Part shown: positions 15,339 to 23,585 of the stretch, one piece after another
Layout: every line of letters starts with the position of its first letter
How positions within the stretch are numbered: the first letter of the stretch is position 1
Source: Flavobacteriales bacterium
GTDB taxonomy: Bacteria; Bacteroidota; Bacteroidia; Flavobacteriales; Flavobacteriaceae
Direction: 5' to 3'
DNA length: 33,490 nucleotides
Assembly (NCBI GenBank): GCA_027023475.1
Contig: JALVVJ010000127.1
Location: 1 to 33,490, forward strand
The notes under the pieces: generated by a model
The model's database searches: none
Told to the model about the DNA's origin: nothing
What the model saw: only the letters and a program-made list of their open reading frames with translations
Made by a program: the position numbers and the translations under genes

Positions 15339-15641
15339 ATGTGGATTTTAAACATCACCTTCCATCCCGACGATTCCGTGCGCCAAGCGTTGTTGGACTA
15401 TTTGCGTGCCCGGTTGATTCCCGCCATTACCGTCGGCGGATTGCTCCATTCGCCGGTGCTTATGGAAATTCACATCCACAACGCCCCCGGCTTTGCGTTG
15501 CAGTTCGATGTTACGGATGAGGCGGATTTGCAAGAATTTATGGAAAAGTATTGGCCCGGGTATCGAAAGGCGATTTGGGAGCGGTTTGGCGAATCGGTGC
15601 CGTTTTTTATTACCCGGATGAAAAAGATTTCCGCCAAGTAG
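15339..15641 (+). CDS. DUF4286 family protein
   Basis: A 100-residue protein of the DUF4286 type. Hallmarks are MWILNITFHPDDSV at the start, an amphipathic helix with W/Y residues (DYLRARLIPA), the central VLMEIHIHNAPGFALQFDVTD, and LQEFMEKYWPGYRKAIWERFGESVPFFITRMKKI at the end (the last part read as two blocks). The size and strand-helix pattern suggest a ferredoxin-like alpha/beta fold. No function is established. It is the last gene of the run beginning at 11507, separated from GH3 by 2 nt, and the GC-rich repeat island begins 14 nt after its stop. Confidence 0.85.
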   Translation: MWILNITFHPDDSVRQALLDYLRARLIPAITVGGLLHSPVLMEIHIHNAPGFALQFDVTDEADLQEFMEKYWPGYRKAIWERFGESVPFFITRMKKISAK

Positions 15642-15654
15642 TTTTTGATTTTCA

Positions 15655-16047
15655 GGGCGCCCCGGCGCCAGGTTTCGGGGCCCCGCCGGCGGGCGGATGC
15701 CCGCGGCGGCCGGCCGGACGTTGGAACGGGATTTATCGACGCCCCGGCCCCGCGGCGAAGCCGCGGGGCCGGGGCGTTTCGTTGGTTTACAGTCGAATAC
15801 GTCCGGCCATCCGCCCGGCGCGCTGCTGCGCGCCGCGGCGGGGCACCGGCCGTTGCTTCAAGCGGCGGAGCGCTTTCGCACCGGCCGGCCCGAAATCCGT
15901 CGCCGTCGGGCTGTCCGCTCAAATGCGGCTCGCGAAAAGCCGGTTTTTGTAAACCCGGCGCCGTGGTCTCTTGCGCTGCGAGCCCCCCTCGCCGGAACAA
16001 AAAATACGGCTTTCGCTTCGCCGCATAACCGCTCCCATCCCTGGCGC
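15655..16047 (+). repeat. GC-rich modular repeat, copy A
   Basis: A 393-nt element starting GGGCGCCCCGGC 14 nt after the DUF4286 stop and ending CCATCCCTGGCGC. It holds a perfect hairpin (arms 15739-15756 and 15760-15777, loop GAA), a 20-nt block shared with copies D and E (15908-15927), and a 26-nt end block identical to 23352-23377. Its 5' half matches the 5' half of copy B (inverted at 30236 downward) in order and structure. Confidence 0.85.
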
Positions 16048-16129
16048 TTGGGCTCGGGCGGCAGGCCGCCCTCGAATAATGAACACCGATCATTTGAACG
16101 GCGATTTGCGATTTTCGTTCTCCTACTGT

Positions 16130-16720
16130 AAACATTGAAGGCGAAACCGCGTAGCGGGTTCGCCGCTTCCCGAGGAGACCGAAGGGCTCCGAGGGCCGCG
16201 AAGCAAGACCAACGGCGAAGCGAAGCGGAGCCGGAAGGGCTTGCGAAGCTGCGAAGGGAGACAAACGCGAAGCCGAAGCCAGAGCGTGCCGGCTCCCGGA
16301 GCACCGGAGCGAGACCGTCAGGGCTCGCGGAGGGCGGAACAAGACAAGGCGTTGCCTTTGGCACAGGCCCCGGGAAGCCGCCGGCTTGTGGAGCTGGCGG
16401 GGAGACAAGCCGCGGATTTGCGCGCTGGCTATGGGAAGGCGATGGCTCCCCGCCTTTGCAAAGGCAGACCGCAGGGCTGCCGGAACTTGTCCCGCACATT
16501 GCGCAGCAATGTCGGGAGCCGCGGAGCAAGACAAAGGGCGCCGGCGCCGCGCGTGAGCGCGGGGCCGGCGGCGCAAAAAAACGGCGGAATTTTACGGTTG
16601 AGGCGGTATTTTATCGCGTGTTTCAGAAAAAACGCTTCGCCGCTAAAACTTTTGCGCCGCCGGCAGCGGAATTTTCATTCCGCCGCCGGCGCCCTGACGG
16701 CTTGTGGAGCAAACAAAAAA
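16130..16720. repeat. GC-rich degenerate repeat island
   Basis: The stretch between copy A and the LptD-like gene contains many diverged units of the type 'GCGGAGCAAGACNAAGG' or 'GGAGNNAGACNANGG', interspersed with GC palindromes. It also has the hairpin module at 16491-16517 shared with copies D and E. All long frames crossing it encode Arg/Gly/Ala/Pro-rich low-complexity sequence, so I call it noncoding. Confidence 0.6.
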
Positions 16721-16752
16721 CTGCTGACAAAAAACATTCGCCATATTTTGCC

Positions 16753-16760
16753 TATTTTTG
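16753..16760 (+). promoter_or_regulatory. -7 promoter element (TATTTTTG)
   Basis: TATTTTTG matches the consensus, 23 nt before the TTG start at 16784. No TTTG -33 box is seen at a normal distance. Confidence 0.45.
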
Positions 16761-16783
16761 AAGGGCTATAAAACACGGTATTT

Positions 16784-19417
16784 TTGAAGCGCACGCAGCA
16801 TATCGTTTATTTGATTTCGGTGCTGTTCCTGTTTGTATCTTGGAACCGGAGCTATGCGCAGATTGACGGCATAGGGGGGCATCGTTTGCAAAAAATCGGC
16901 GGTTTGCAACGGCCGAACGATTCGGTAAGTAACCCGCAATCAAGCGTTTTCCCTGTCGATAGTGTTCGGCCCGGAGATACGCTAAGCGCCGGAACCGGCG
17001 GATTGGAAAAACCGCTGTTTAAGGAGGCCGAGCAATATCAATTGATTGACCGAATTAATAAACGCTTGACCCTTTACGACAAGGCGCATATCAAATATGG
17101 CGAGATTGAACTCAAAGCGGGCATCATTGTGGTGGATTATGACAAAAAAGAAGTTTACGCCGGGCGTATTCCCGATTCCACCGGAAAACCGAGTCAAAGA
17201 CCGGTTTTTACGCAAGGAAAAACGCGAACCGAAAACGATTCTATCCGCTTTAATTTCGAAACCAAAAAGGCCTTGGTGTGGAATACTTATACGCAGGAAG
17301 GAGAGATTCAACTTATTAGTAATGTTACTAAAAAGGTCAATGACAGTGTAAATTTTTTCAAAGACTTGAAAATCACCACAGCCGAGGATATCAGAAATCC
17401 GGAATATTATATCCTGGCCCATAAAGGAAAAATCGTTCCGGGTAAAAAAATCGTGGTGGGCACCAGCCAAATGTATATCGAAGAAGTACCTACGCCTTTG
17501 GTGCTTCCTTTCGGGTATTTCCCGTTGATCAGCAAACGGACCTCGGGCTTTATTTTGCCCAATTACGGTGAAGACCAACGGGGTTTTTTCCTGCAAAACA
17601 TGGGTTTTTATTTGGTGCTGAGCAAATATGCCGACATGGCTTTTTTGGCCGATGTTTACACCAACGGGAGTTTTGGTCTTCAATGGCGGAGTAATTACAA
17701 AAAACGCTATCAATACGGGGGTAATGTGCTTTTCCGTTACGAGAAACGCATTACGGGAGAATACGGCTCCCCGCAGTATAGCCGTAGCAATATTTGGAAC
17801 CTGGGTTGGTCGCACCGTAAAGATCCCAAGAGTAACCCCTCGTTCAATTTTTCGGCTAATGTAAACATAGGTAGCAGTAAGTATTTCCGCTATTCCACCA
17901 ATCAGCAAAACCTGTCGCATGTGCTGGACAACACTATGCAATCGTCGGTGGTTATGTCAAAACGTTTCCGGCGGATACCTTTGCAAATGAGCTTGACCGG
18001 AAGTCATAGTCAAAACGTGAATACCAACCGTGTGGTGATGACTTTGCCGCAATTGTATGCCAAGCTGGACCGGATTTATCCGTTTGCTTCCAAATCGGGC
18101 ATCAAGAAAAATGCCTTTCAGCGCATCAATTTCGATTACACTTTCGACGGACGAAACCAGGTGGAAACCTTGGATACGTTGATGTTTAATCGCAATACTT
18201 GGGAACATGCATTACGCGGTTTCCGTCAGTCGGTGCCGTTGAGCACCAATTTCAAGTTGTTCCGCTACTTTAATATCACGCAAACGGCTTCTTTGCAACA
18301 TGTTTGGTACGGCCAACATACCGAAAAGTATTGGGATGCCACGTCCGGAAGTGTGCAAGACACGCTGATTTATAAGCCCGTGCAGTTTATGGATTGGTCG
18401 TTAAATACAGGTCTTAGCACGGTGATTTACGGTATTTTCCGGTTGAGTAAAAAGGGTAAAATTAAGGCCGTCCGGCATATCATTTCGCCTTCGTTGAATT
18501 TTAGTTACCGGCCCGGACAGGAACAATACAAAAAATATTATCAAGGTTCGTCCGACCCGAACGATTGGCGTGAATATACATTATTCGACGGCGGGATGTA
18601 CGGCCGTCCGAGTTTTTCGCCGCAAAGTTTGCTCAACATTTCCCTGGGCAACACTTTTGAAGCCAAGGTTCGGGGCAAGGACGGCAAGGACAAGAAAGTA
18701 AGCGTTTTGAAAAACCTTAATCTCTCCACGCAGTACAACTTCAATGCCGACTCTATGAAATTGGGTTATATTAACCTGAGTGGAAATATTATGCCCGTTA
18801 AAGGACTTAACCTGCGACTGACCGGCAATTTGGACCCTTATGCCGTGGACACCGCCGGTCGAAATACGGCGCAATATGCTTATGCGGCGGGACAAGGCCT
18901 TGTTCATTTGCGCAGTTTCCGGTTGAGCACCGGATTTATGCTCAGTAACGATAAACTGAAAAAATGGTTCGGGCATAAGGATAAAACAACCGGAGTTTCC
19001 CTTATTGGTTCCGGGAGCAAGGAAAAGTCCGATACCGATGAATCGCAAAGGGCCTATGTCAATCCCGTAAAATGGACTTTAAATGTTTCCTATTCGTTCA
19101 ATTATCAAAACAAAATTTACCATCCTGCCAGTCCGTATTTCAGAACCATAGCGCCGCATACCATAAATTTCAACGGCAATGTGGAATTATCGCCCGGCTG
19201 GCGTGTGGGCGTTAATTCGGGTTATGATATTTCCAATAAAAAATTGGCCTACACGGTGCTTAATTTCCGCCGCGACCTTAAAAGTTGGTTTATGACCTTT
19301 ACTTGGCGTCCGTTGCCACCATACACTTCGTGGTATTTTTACATAGGAATAAAAGCGTCCGTACTCAGTGATATCAAGTACGAACGCCGCAAAGAGAATA
19401 TAAGAAGATTTTTCTAA
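16784..19417 (+). CDS. lptD: LptD-like LPS-assembly outer-membrane protein
   Basis: An 877-residue protein with a signal peptide (hydrophobic to about residue 24, ending SYA before QID). A LptA/OstA-like beta-jellyroll region follows, with YDKAHIKYGEIELKAGIIVV, DSIRFNFETKKALVW and TSQMYIEEVPTPLVLPFGYF. The remainder is a large beta barrel beginning near SGFILPNYGEDQRGFFLQNM, with repeated amphipathic strands and aromatic girdles, ending RRKENIRRFF with a terminal Phe. It fits the Bacteroidota putative LPS-assembly family, which inserts LPS into the outer leaflet with LptE-type help. The start must be TTG at 16784, since no ATG precedes the signal peptide. It is transcribed alone behind the GC-rich island. 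Confidence 0.82.
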   Translation: MKRTQHIVYLISVLFLFVSWNRSYAQIDGIGGHRLQKIGGLQRPNDSVSNPQSSVFPVDSVRPGDTLSAGTGGLEKPLFKEAEQYQLIDRINKRLTLYDKAHIKYGEIELKAGIIVVDYDKKEVYAGRIPDSTGKPSQRPVFTQGKTRTENDSIRFNFETKKALVWNTYTQEGEIQLISNVTKKVNDSVNFFKDLKITTAEDIRNPEYYILAHKGKIVPGKKIVVGTSQMYIEEVPTPLVLPFGYFPLISKRTSGFILPNYGEDQRGFFLQNMGFYLVLSKYADMAFLADVYTNGSFGLQWRSNYKKRYQYGGNVLFRYEKRITGEYGSPQYSRSNIWNLGWSHRKDPKSNPSFNFSANVNIGSSKYFRYSTNQQNLSHVLDNTMQSSVVMSKRFRRIPLQMSLTGSHSQNVNTNRVVMTLPQLYAKLDRIYPFASKSGIKKNAFQRINFDYTFDGRNQVETLDTLMFNRNTWEHALRGFRQSVPLSTNFKLFRYFNITQTASLQHVWYGQHTEKYWDATSGSVQDTLIYKPVQFMDWSLNTGLSTVIYGIFRLSKKGKIKAVRHIISPSLNFSYRPGQEQYKKYYQGSSDPNDWREYTLFDGGMYGRPSFSPQSLLNISLGNTFEAKVRGKDGKDKKVSVLKNLNLSTQYNFNADSMKLGYINLSGNIMPVKGLNLRLTGNLDPYAVDTAGRNTAQYAYAAGQGLVHLRSFRLSTGFMLSNDKLKKWFGHKDKTTGVSLIGSGSKEKSDTDESQRAYVNPVKWTLNVSYSFNYQNKIYHPASPYFRTIAPHTINFNGNVELSPGWRVGVNSGYDISNKKLAYTVLNFRRDLKSWFMTFTWRPLPPYTSWYFYIGIKASVLSDIKYERRKENIRRFF

Positions 19418-19427
19418 GAAACAGGGA

Positions 19428-20420
19428 TTAGTTATCCAGTTGTCGCCAAGCACCACCGGTGTAGCCGTAGAAATGCGATCCGTCAAAATAAATTTGACCG
19501 GGCTTGGGCGTAGCCGGCGCAACGCTTTGATGTAAACGGATGGCACCATCCACTTCCAATTTTACTTCGGGTAATTGAATGCCTACACCCAAATTTCCGC
19601 GATACATACTCAGCATCAAATCACGGTTATCCTGGTATTGTGTTTGGCGCCCCAGAATAATAACGGGGTCGTCGTAATCTTCCAAAACGAGATAAGGAAT
19701 ATCATTGTCGAAATACGTGTACATCTTACCGGTTTCGGAATCCATAAAACCGTCCCCATTTACATCACCGTTATTGTGTCCTACATTGAAAGAAAACTTG
19801 AACACATCCAAATCGAATTGCGGGCGCGGCAGGTTAATACCCAATTTACCGTCGAACATACCCAAGGTCAGGTCGCGAAGGTCTTGATTAACGGTTTGAC
19901 GTGCTTTGAGCAAAAAAGGGTCATCATGTTCTTCAAGAAAAAGAATGGCCGAACCGCTGCGGTAGTCAGTACGAATACGTCCACCGTCGGGATCCGCAAA
20001 GCCATCGCCGTCAATATCGCCATTGTCATGTCCTACTTGAAAAGAATAATCAAAAACATCCAATTTGTAATGCGGATTTTCGATTCCGATACCCACATTG
20101 CCGGTTACACCCGAAAACATGTTATCACCATCCACAATCCAGTCGGTGTCGCTACCGAAACTTACCCAATGGTCACCGTCAAAATAGTATAACTTATTAT
20201 CATCCTTATTAAAAATAATCAATCCGGGTGCGGGATTGGGAATAGCATCACGATCGTCGGTGGACATGCGCGGTACCAAAAAACCTTTGGAGGTGGATTG
20301 GACATCGAGCATGGCCGAAGGATCGGGATCATCGCCCGTGGTGTTAATTGCCACTTGCGCAAAACCACTGTGCAGTGAAACCAACAGGACTAAACCAAGA
20401 AGTAAGTGTTTGAGTTTCAT
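19428..20420 (-). CDS. secreted protein with tandem calcium-loop repeats
   Basis: A 330-residue secreted protein with a signal peptide cleaved after about A21. The segment DPSAMLDVQSTSKGFLVPRM and GLIIFNKDDNKLYYFDGDHW (30-85) is a phrase found in many Bacteroidota surface proteins with tail-fibre-like modules. Two tandem units of about 85 residues follow (120-203 and 204-289). Each holds a dockerin/EF-type DxDxDG loop (HDNGDIDGDGFAD near 131-143 and HNNGDVNGDGFMD near 215-227), then a DDPxxLxxRQT-QD-RDL block. The C-terminus (YFDGSHFYGYTGGAWRQL) echoes the N-terminal phrase. It probably binds calcium outside the cell; the partner is unknown. ATG 20420 is preferred over 20432. It is convergent with the LptD-like gene, 10 nt apart. 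Confidence 0.78.
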   Translation of the reverse strand: MKLKHLLLGLVLLVSLHSGFAQVAINTTGDDPDPSAMLDVQSTSKGFLVPRMSTDDRDAIPNPAPGLIIFNKDDNKLYYFDGDHWVSFGSDTDWIVDGDNMFSGVTGNVGIGIENPHYKLDVFDYSFQVGHDNGDIDGDGFADPDGGRIRTDYRSGSAILFLEEHDDPFLLKARQTVNQDLRDLTLGMFDGKLGINLPRPQFDLDVFKFSFNVGHNNGDVNGDGFMDSETGKMYTYFDNDIPYLVLEDYDDPVIILGRQTQYQDNRDLMLSMYRGNLGVGIQLPEVKLEVDGAIRLHQSVAPATPKPGQIYFDGSHFYGYTGGAWRQLDN

Positions 20421-20440
20421 ATTAAAAACCATTTTGTATG

Positions 20441-20448
20441 CAAAGATA
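20441..20448 (-). promoter_or_regulatory. -7 promoter element (TATCTTTG)
   Basis: On the minus strand TATCTTTG matches TAnnTTTG and lies 20 nt before the ATG at 20420. Confidence 0.5.
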
Positions 20449-20601
20449 AATCAATTTTTTAAACCTTGTTTTTTATCTATTTATCAAATATCGGGCCAAA
20501 AATTTCAATGATTGATAATTTATAAAGTTTTTTTTCTAATAACAAAGTGCAATCAATTCTAAAAATAATTTTAAATATTAAATATTGATAACGAATTTTC
20601 T

Positions 20602-20609
20602 TACTTTCG
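20602..20609 (+). promoter_or_regulatory. -7 promoter element for rlmD operon (TACTTTCG)
   Basis: TACTTTCG is a one-base variant of the consensus. Transcription would start near 20615, downstream of the frame's first TTG (20585), which supports the GTG start at 20630. Confidence 0.45.
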
Positions 20610-20629
20610 CAGCGAAAAAAACAACGGAT

Positions 20630-22048
20630 GTGGGACGGCGAAAAGTAAAGATTATTGAAAATTTGAAAATCTTCGAAATCGGTGGCAAAGGCAAAGGAGT
20701 GGGAGAGGCCTCCGACGGACGCTTGGTGTTTGTGCCGCATACCGCACCGGGCGATTTGGTGGATGTTCGTATCACTAAAAAAAGGAAAAAATTTTTCGAA
20801 GCCGTTCCTTTGCGTTTTTATGAATATTCCGGCTGGCGAACCGAACCTTTTTGTCCGCATTACGACATATGCGGCGGATGCCAGTTGCAACATATTTCCT
20901 ATGATAAGCAATTGGAAGTAAAAGCAAATGAAGTACTGAACAATTTGCGCCGTATCGGCGGAGTGGAGTGGGAGCGTAGCGAACCCATCGTGGCATCGCC
21001 GCAAACCGAACACTACCGCAACAAAATGGAATATGCCTTTACCGATAGCCGTTGGCTGACCGCCCAACAAATCCGGAGCGGCGAAAACTTCGACCGGCGC
21101 GGACTGGGATTTCACGTGCCCGGCCATTGGGACAAAATTCTGGATGTGGAATTTTGCGCCCTCCAAGCAGAACCCGGAAACCGGATACGGAATGCTTTGC
21201 GCGACTTTGCCAAAGAAAACAGTTTGGAATTTTACAGCCCGCGCGAACGAAAGGGCCTGCTGCGCCAATTGACTTTGCGCATCACCCGTAGCGGACAAAT
21301 TATGGTTTTGGTGCATTTTTTCCGGCACGATAAAAAGGATATCGCCCTTGTGATGAATTTTCTGAAAGAAAATTTTCCCGAAATAACCTCATTGCTATAT
21401 GTAATTAATCCCAAACCCAACGACACCATTTATGATTTGGATGTGGAACTTTGGGCGGGAGAACCGTATATATTTGAAACTTTGGGCGAATTGCAATTCC
21501 GCATCAAACCCAAATCTTTTTTTCAGACCAATAGTTATCAGACTGAAAATCTTTACCGGTTGGTCAAGCGGTATGCGGCCGTTGAACCGGGTCAAATCGT
21601 TTATGATTTATACAGCGGAACCGGTAGTATTTCCCTTTTTATCGCCGACAGGGCCGCCAAGGTTGTGGGCATTGAAACCCTCCCGCAGGCCGTTGAAGAT
21701 GCCCGCTTCAATGCACAATTCAACAGGATTGACAATGTGGAATTTATTGCCGGCGATGCCAAGGATTTATTTTCCGGTGAATTGATCCGGGAGCACGGTA
21801 AACCCGATGTGCTGATTATGGACCCGCCGCGCGAAGGCCTGCACGAACGGGTCGTGATGCAAATACTTAAACTCCTTCCCAAGCGGATAGTTTATGTAAG
21901 TTGTAATTCAGCCACGCAGGCACGGGATTTGGCCCGGATGAAAAATTTTTACGAAATTCGCCTTGTCCGGCCCGTAGATATGTTTCCGCACACCTATCAC
22001 GTGGAAAATATTGCCGTGTTGGAACGAAAAACTTCCTCGGATGCGTAA
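20630..22048 (+). CDS. rlmD: 23S rRNA (uracil-C5)-methyltransferase RlmD/RumA family
   Basis: A 472-residue radical-free SAM methyltransferase that makes 5-methyluridine in 23S rRNA. The order is: TRAM RNA-binding domain with GEASDGRLVFVPHTAPGDLV; four iron-sulfur cysteines in CPHYDICGGC plus the later FCAL; SAM site YDLYSGTGSISLFIAD; MDPPREGLHE; and the catalytic cysteine C425 in YVSCNSATQARD. GTG at 20630 was chosen because relatives begin MGRR and because the promoter lies downstream of the longer frame opening. Position specificity (U1939 in RlmD, U747 in RlmC) cannot be settled from sequence. The DUF6452 gene overlaps its end by 8 nt. Confidence 0.9.
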   Translation: MGRRKVKIIENLKIFEIGGKGKGVGEASDGRLVFVPHTAPGDLVDVRITKKRKKFFEAVPLRFYEYSGWRTEPFCPHYDICGGCQLQHISYDKQLEVKANEVLNNLRRIGGVEWERSEPIVASPQTEHYRNKMEYAFTDSRWLTAQQIRSGENFDRRGLGFHVPGHWDKILDVEFCALQAEPGNRIRNALRDFAKENSLEFYSPRERKGLLRQLTLRITRSGQIMVLVHFFRHDKKDIALVMNFLKENFPEITSLLYVINPKPNDTIYDLDVELWAGEPYIFETLGELQFRIKPKSFFQTNSYQTENLYRLVKRYAAVEPGQIVYDLYSGTGSISLFIADRAAKVVGIETLPQAVEDARFNAQFNRIDNVEFIAGDAKDLFSGELIREHGKPDVLIMDPPREGLHERVVMQILKLLPKRIVYVSCNSATQARDLARMKNFYEIRLVRPVDMFPHTYHVENIAVLERKTSSDA

Positions 22049-22499
22049 ATGGCTCCTACTTTCGGCTATCATATTGGCAACGGCCTGCGAACGCGACGAT
22101 CTGTGCCTGGAAAAACCTTTGGAAGGAGCCGTTGTGCGTTTCCACAATGCCATTAGCGGTCAGCCCGCGGCGGTGGATTCGGTGGCGGTTTATTACGAAG
22201 GCGCAAACCTTATTCCGGCAACCCTTACCGATTCTTTGCTTTTGCCTTTACCTCCCGACCGTGATACGGCACAATATGTGTTTGAAAAAACCGGCACTCC
22301 GGCTTCAAATCCCGATACCGTCCGGTTTTTTTATGTGCGTAAAGACACCTTCATCTCCAAGGCCTGCGGTTTTTGGATGACCTACCGGCAACTGCAAGCA
22401 CAACTGATGACCGACAATGATAATTGGATTCAGCAAATCACCGTAACCCGACCCGATATTACCGATGACACATTGGCGCACATACGTATTTATCATTAA
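22041..22499 (+). CDS. DUF6452 family lipoprotein
   Basis: A 152-residue lipoprotein. The signal peptide MRKWLLLSAIILATAC ends in a good lipobox with C16, then ERDDLCLEK. The mature part is beta-rich (GAVVRFHNAISG, VDSVAVYYEG, DTVRFFYVRKDTFIS, then a single conserved Cys in KACGFWMTYRQL). The E-x-D-x-C start after the lipid anchor and the genomic position behind rlmD match the DUF6452 family as I know it; no function is established. The ATG at 22041 overlaps the rlmD stop by 8 nt, and the DUF6048 gene starts 35 nt before this gene ends, so the three genes are tightly linked. Confidence 0.78.
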   Translation: MRKWLLLSAIILATACERDDLCLEKPLEGAVVRFHNAISGQPAAVDSVAVYYEGANLIPATLTDSLLLPLPPDRDTAQYVFEKTGTPASNPDTVRFFYVRKDTFISKACGFWMTYRQLQAQLMTDNDNWIQQITVTRPDITDDTLAHIRIYH

Positions 22500-23154
22500 T
22501 CTTCTCCTGACGGTATCCGCTTTTGCCCAACCGCAAGATACGACCGGGCGAAACACCGGTTTTTCGTCTTGGATTAAAGAAACGCACTTGCGGCTGGGTT
22601 ATGATTTGGGAAAAAAGATTTATTCCAAGCTGAATGGCGGCAATATGGACGCCGCTTATCTTAATTTGGGCTACCGCAACCATATTCTGGAACTTTTTGC
22701 GGGCAAGGAACAAATGCCTTTTGTGCATCCGTCCTACACCTTCGTTACCACCGGAACCTATTACAAAATCGGTTATGCTTACAATTTTTACGAAAATTGG
22801 GGCAATATGCACAACGAAATAACCTTGGGATTGCGCTACGGAAATGCCGGTTTTTCATATGATTTACAACGTATCGCCTACGATGCACCTACGCCCGAAA
22901 TGCCCGCTTATGTTTGGACCGGCCACCGCTCCTATTCCGGCCTTCACGCCGGTTGGATTGAAGTGGGCGCCACGCTCAAAGCCGAGATTTTTCACGGTGT
23001 TTATTTGGATTTATTCCTATCGGGCAAACGCCTGCTCGGTGGCTCCAAACCCGACGGTTTCGATTTGCTCTATGTGCCGGGATTTTTCCGCACCAATGTT
23101 TCGGGCTTCGGATTCGGGATCGGATACGGAATAAGTTACAGGTTAGGCCTGTAA
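22465..23154 (+). CDS. DUF6048 family outer-membrane protein
   Basis: A 229-residue protein with a signal peptide (cleavage after SAFA, before QPQD) and strand-rich, aromatic sequence: ETHLRLGYDLGKKIYSKLNG, AAYLNLGYRNHILELFAGKE, YYKIGYAYNFYENWG, NEITLGLRYGNAGFSYD, and a terminal GFGFGIGYGISYRLGL. Alternating strands with a hydrophobic last strand suggest a small outer-membrane barrel. It fits DUF6048, which accompanies DUF6452 in Bacteroidota. The 35-nt overlap with the DUF6452 gene suggests that the lipoprotein and barrel act together in the envelope. The pairing with rlmD may only be positional. Confidence 0.78.
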   Translation: MTHWRTYVFIINLLLTVSAFAQPQDTTGRNTGFSSWIKETHLRLGYDLGKKIYSKLNGGNMDAAYLNLGYRNHILELFAGKEQMPFVHPSYTFVTTGTYYKIGYAYNFYENWGNMHNEITLGLRYGNAGFSYDLQRIAYDAPTPEMPAYVWTGHRSYSGLHAGWIEVGATLKAEIFHGVYLDLFLSGKRLLGGSKPDGFDLLYVPGFFRTNVSGFGFGIGYGISYRLGL

Positions 23155-23203
23155 GGTCGAATTTGGTGTTACAATCGGTTATTTTTCGGGATTAATATGT
23201 TTA

Positions 23204-23377
23204 GGGCGCCTCCCGTACATTGCTTGCGCAATGTCGGGACCGGGCTGTCCGCTCAAATGCGCAGCCGGCCCGCTCTTGCCCTGCAAGCGTGGCGGCCGTG
23301 GCTCCCCACTGGTCGCCCCGTCGCCACGGCAGGCCTACGGCGTGCCGACTGCGCATAACCGCTCCCATCCCTGGCGC
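23204..23377 (+). repeat. GC-rich modular repeat, copy D
   Basis: A 174-nt element starting GGGCGCCTCCCG 50 nt after the DUF6048 stop, with the hairpin at 23212-23239, the 20-nt shared block at 23242-23261, and the 26-nt end block at 23352-23377 identical to copy A. It also has an inner GC palindrome around 23320-23348. The rest of the gap to 23470 holds no gene; 23460-23470 is a displaced nhaC end. Confidence 0.85.
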
Positions 23378-23470
23378 AATTTATTCTTTGCCATCGGCGG
23401 TGTTACGTATAACACGTTTTCAAAAGTTCATTGATGAAAAAATCACTCCACCGACAAATTTACCCCCGCC

Positions 23471-23507
23471 TAAACCTGATTTTTATGCGGAAATAGGCAA
23501 AAATCAA
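23471..23507 (+). repeat. 37-bp direct repeat, left copy (displaced nhaC 3' end)
   Basis: A perfect copy of 25399-25435, same orientation. Read on the minus strand in the nhaC frame it encodes the last conserved nhaC residues, followed by Arg-Arg-Gly and a TAA at 23462-23460. It therefore looks like an earlier end of nhaC. Confidence 0.93.
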
Positions 23508-23553
23508 AATAGGGATGCTTACCCGGCGTATTATTTCGACGAGAATTTTTTCA

Positions 23554-23561
23554 TAACTTTG
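23554..23561 (+). promoter_or_regulatory. -7 promoter element of the cassette (TAACTTTG)
   Basis: TAACTTTG matches the consensus, 24 nt before the ATPase ATG at 23586. It lies inside the inserted unit, so the cassette carries its own promoter. Confidence 0.6.
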
Positions 23562-23585
23562 TTAATAACAAATGAAGAATATTTT

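Noticed and set aside
15470-16576. 368-residue minus-strand frame and several plus-strand frames across the GC-rich island
   Set aside because: The translations are Arg/Ala/Pro/Gly-rich, include repeat modules found elsewhere in other frames, and show no family motif; high GC removes stop codons by chance.
16784-16813. ATG start for the LptD-like gene
   Set aside because: No in-frame ATG precedes the signal peptide; TTG is the only start that keeps it complete.
23220-23585. N-terminal extension of the ATPase reading frame
   Set aside because: It would translate the GC-rich repeat, the 37-bp repeat and the promoter; conserved sequence begins at the ATG at 23586.
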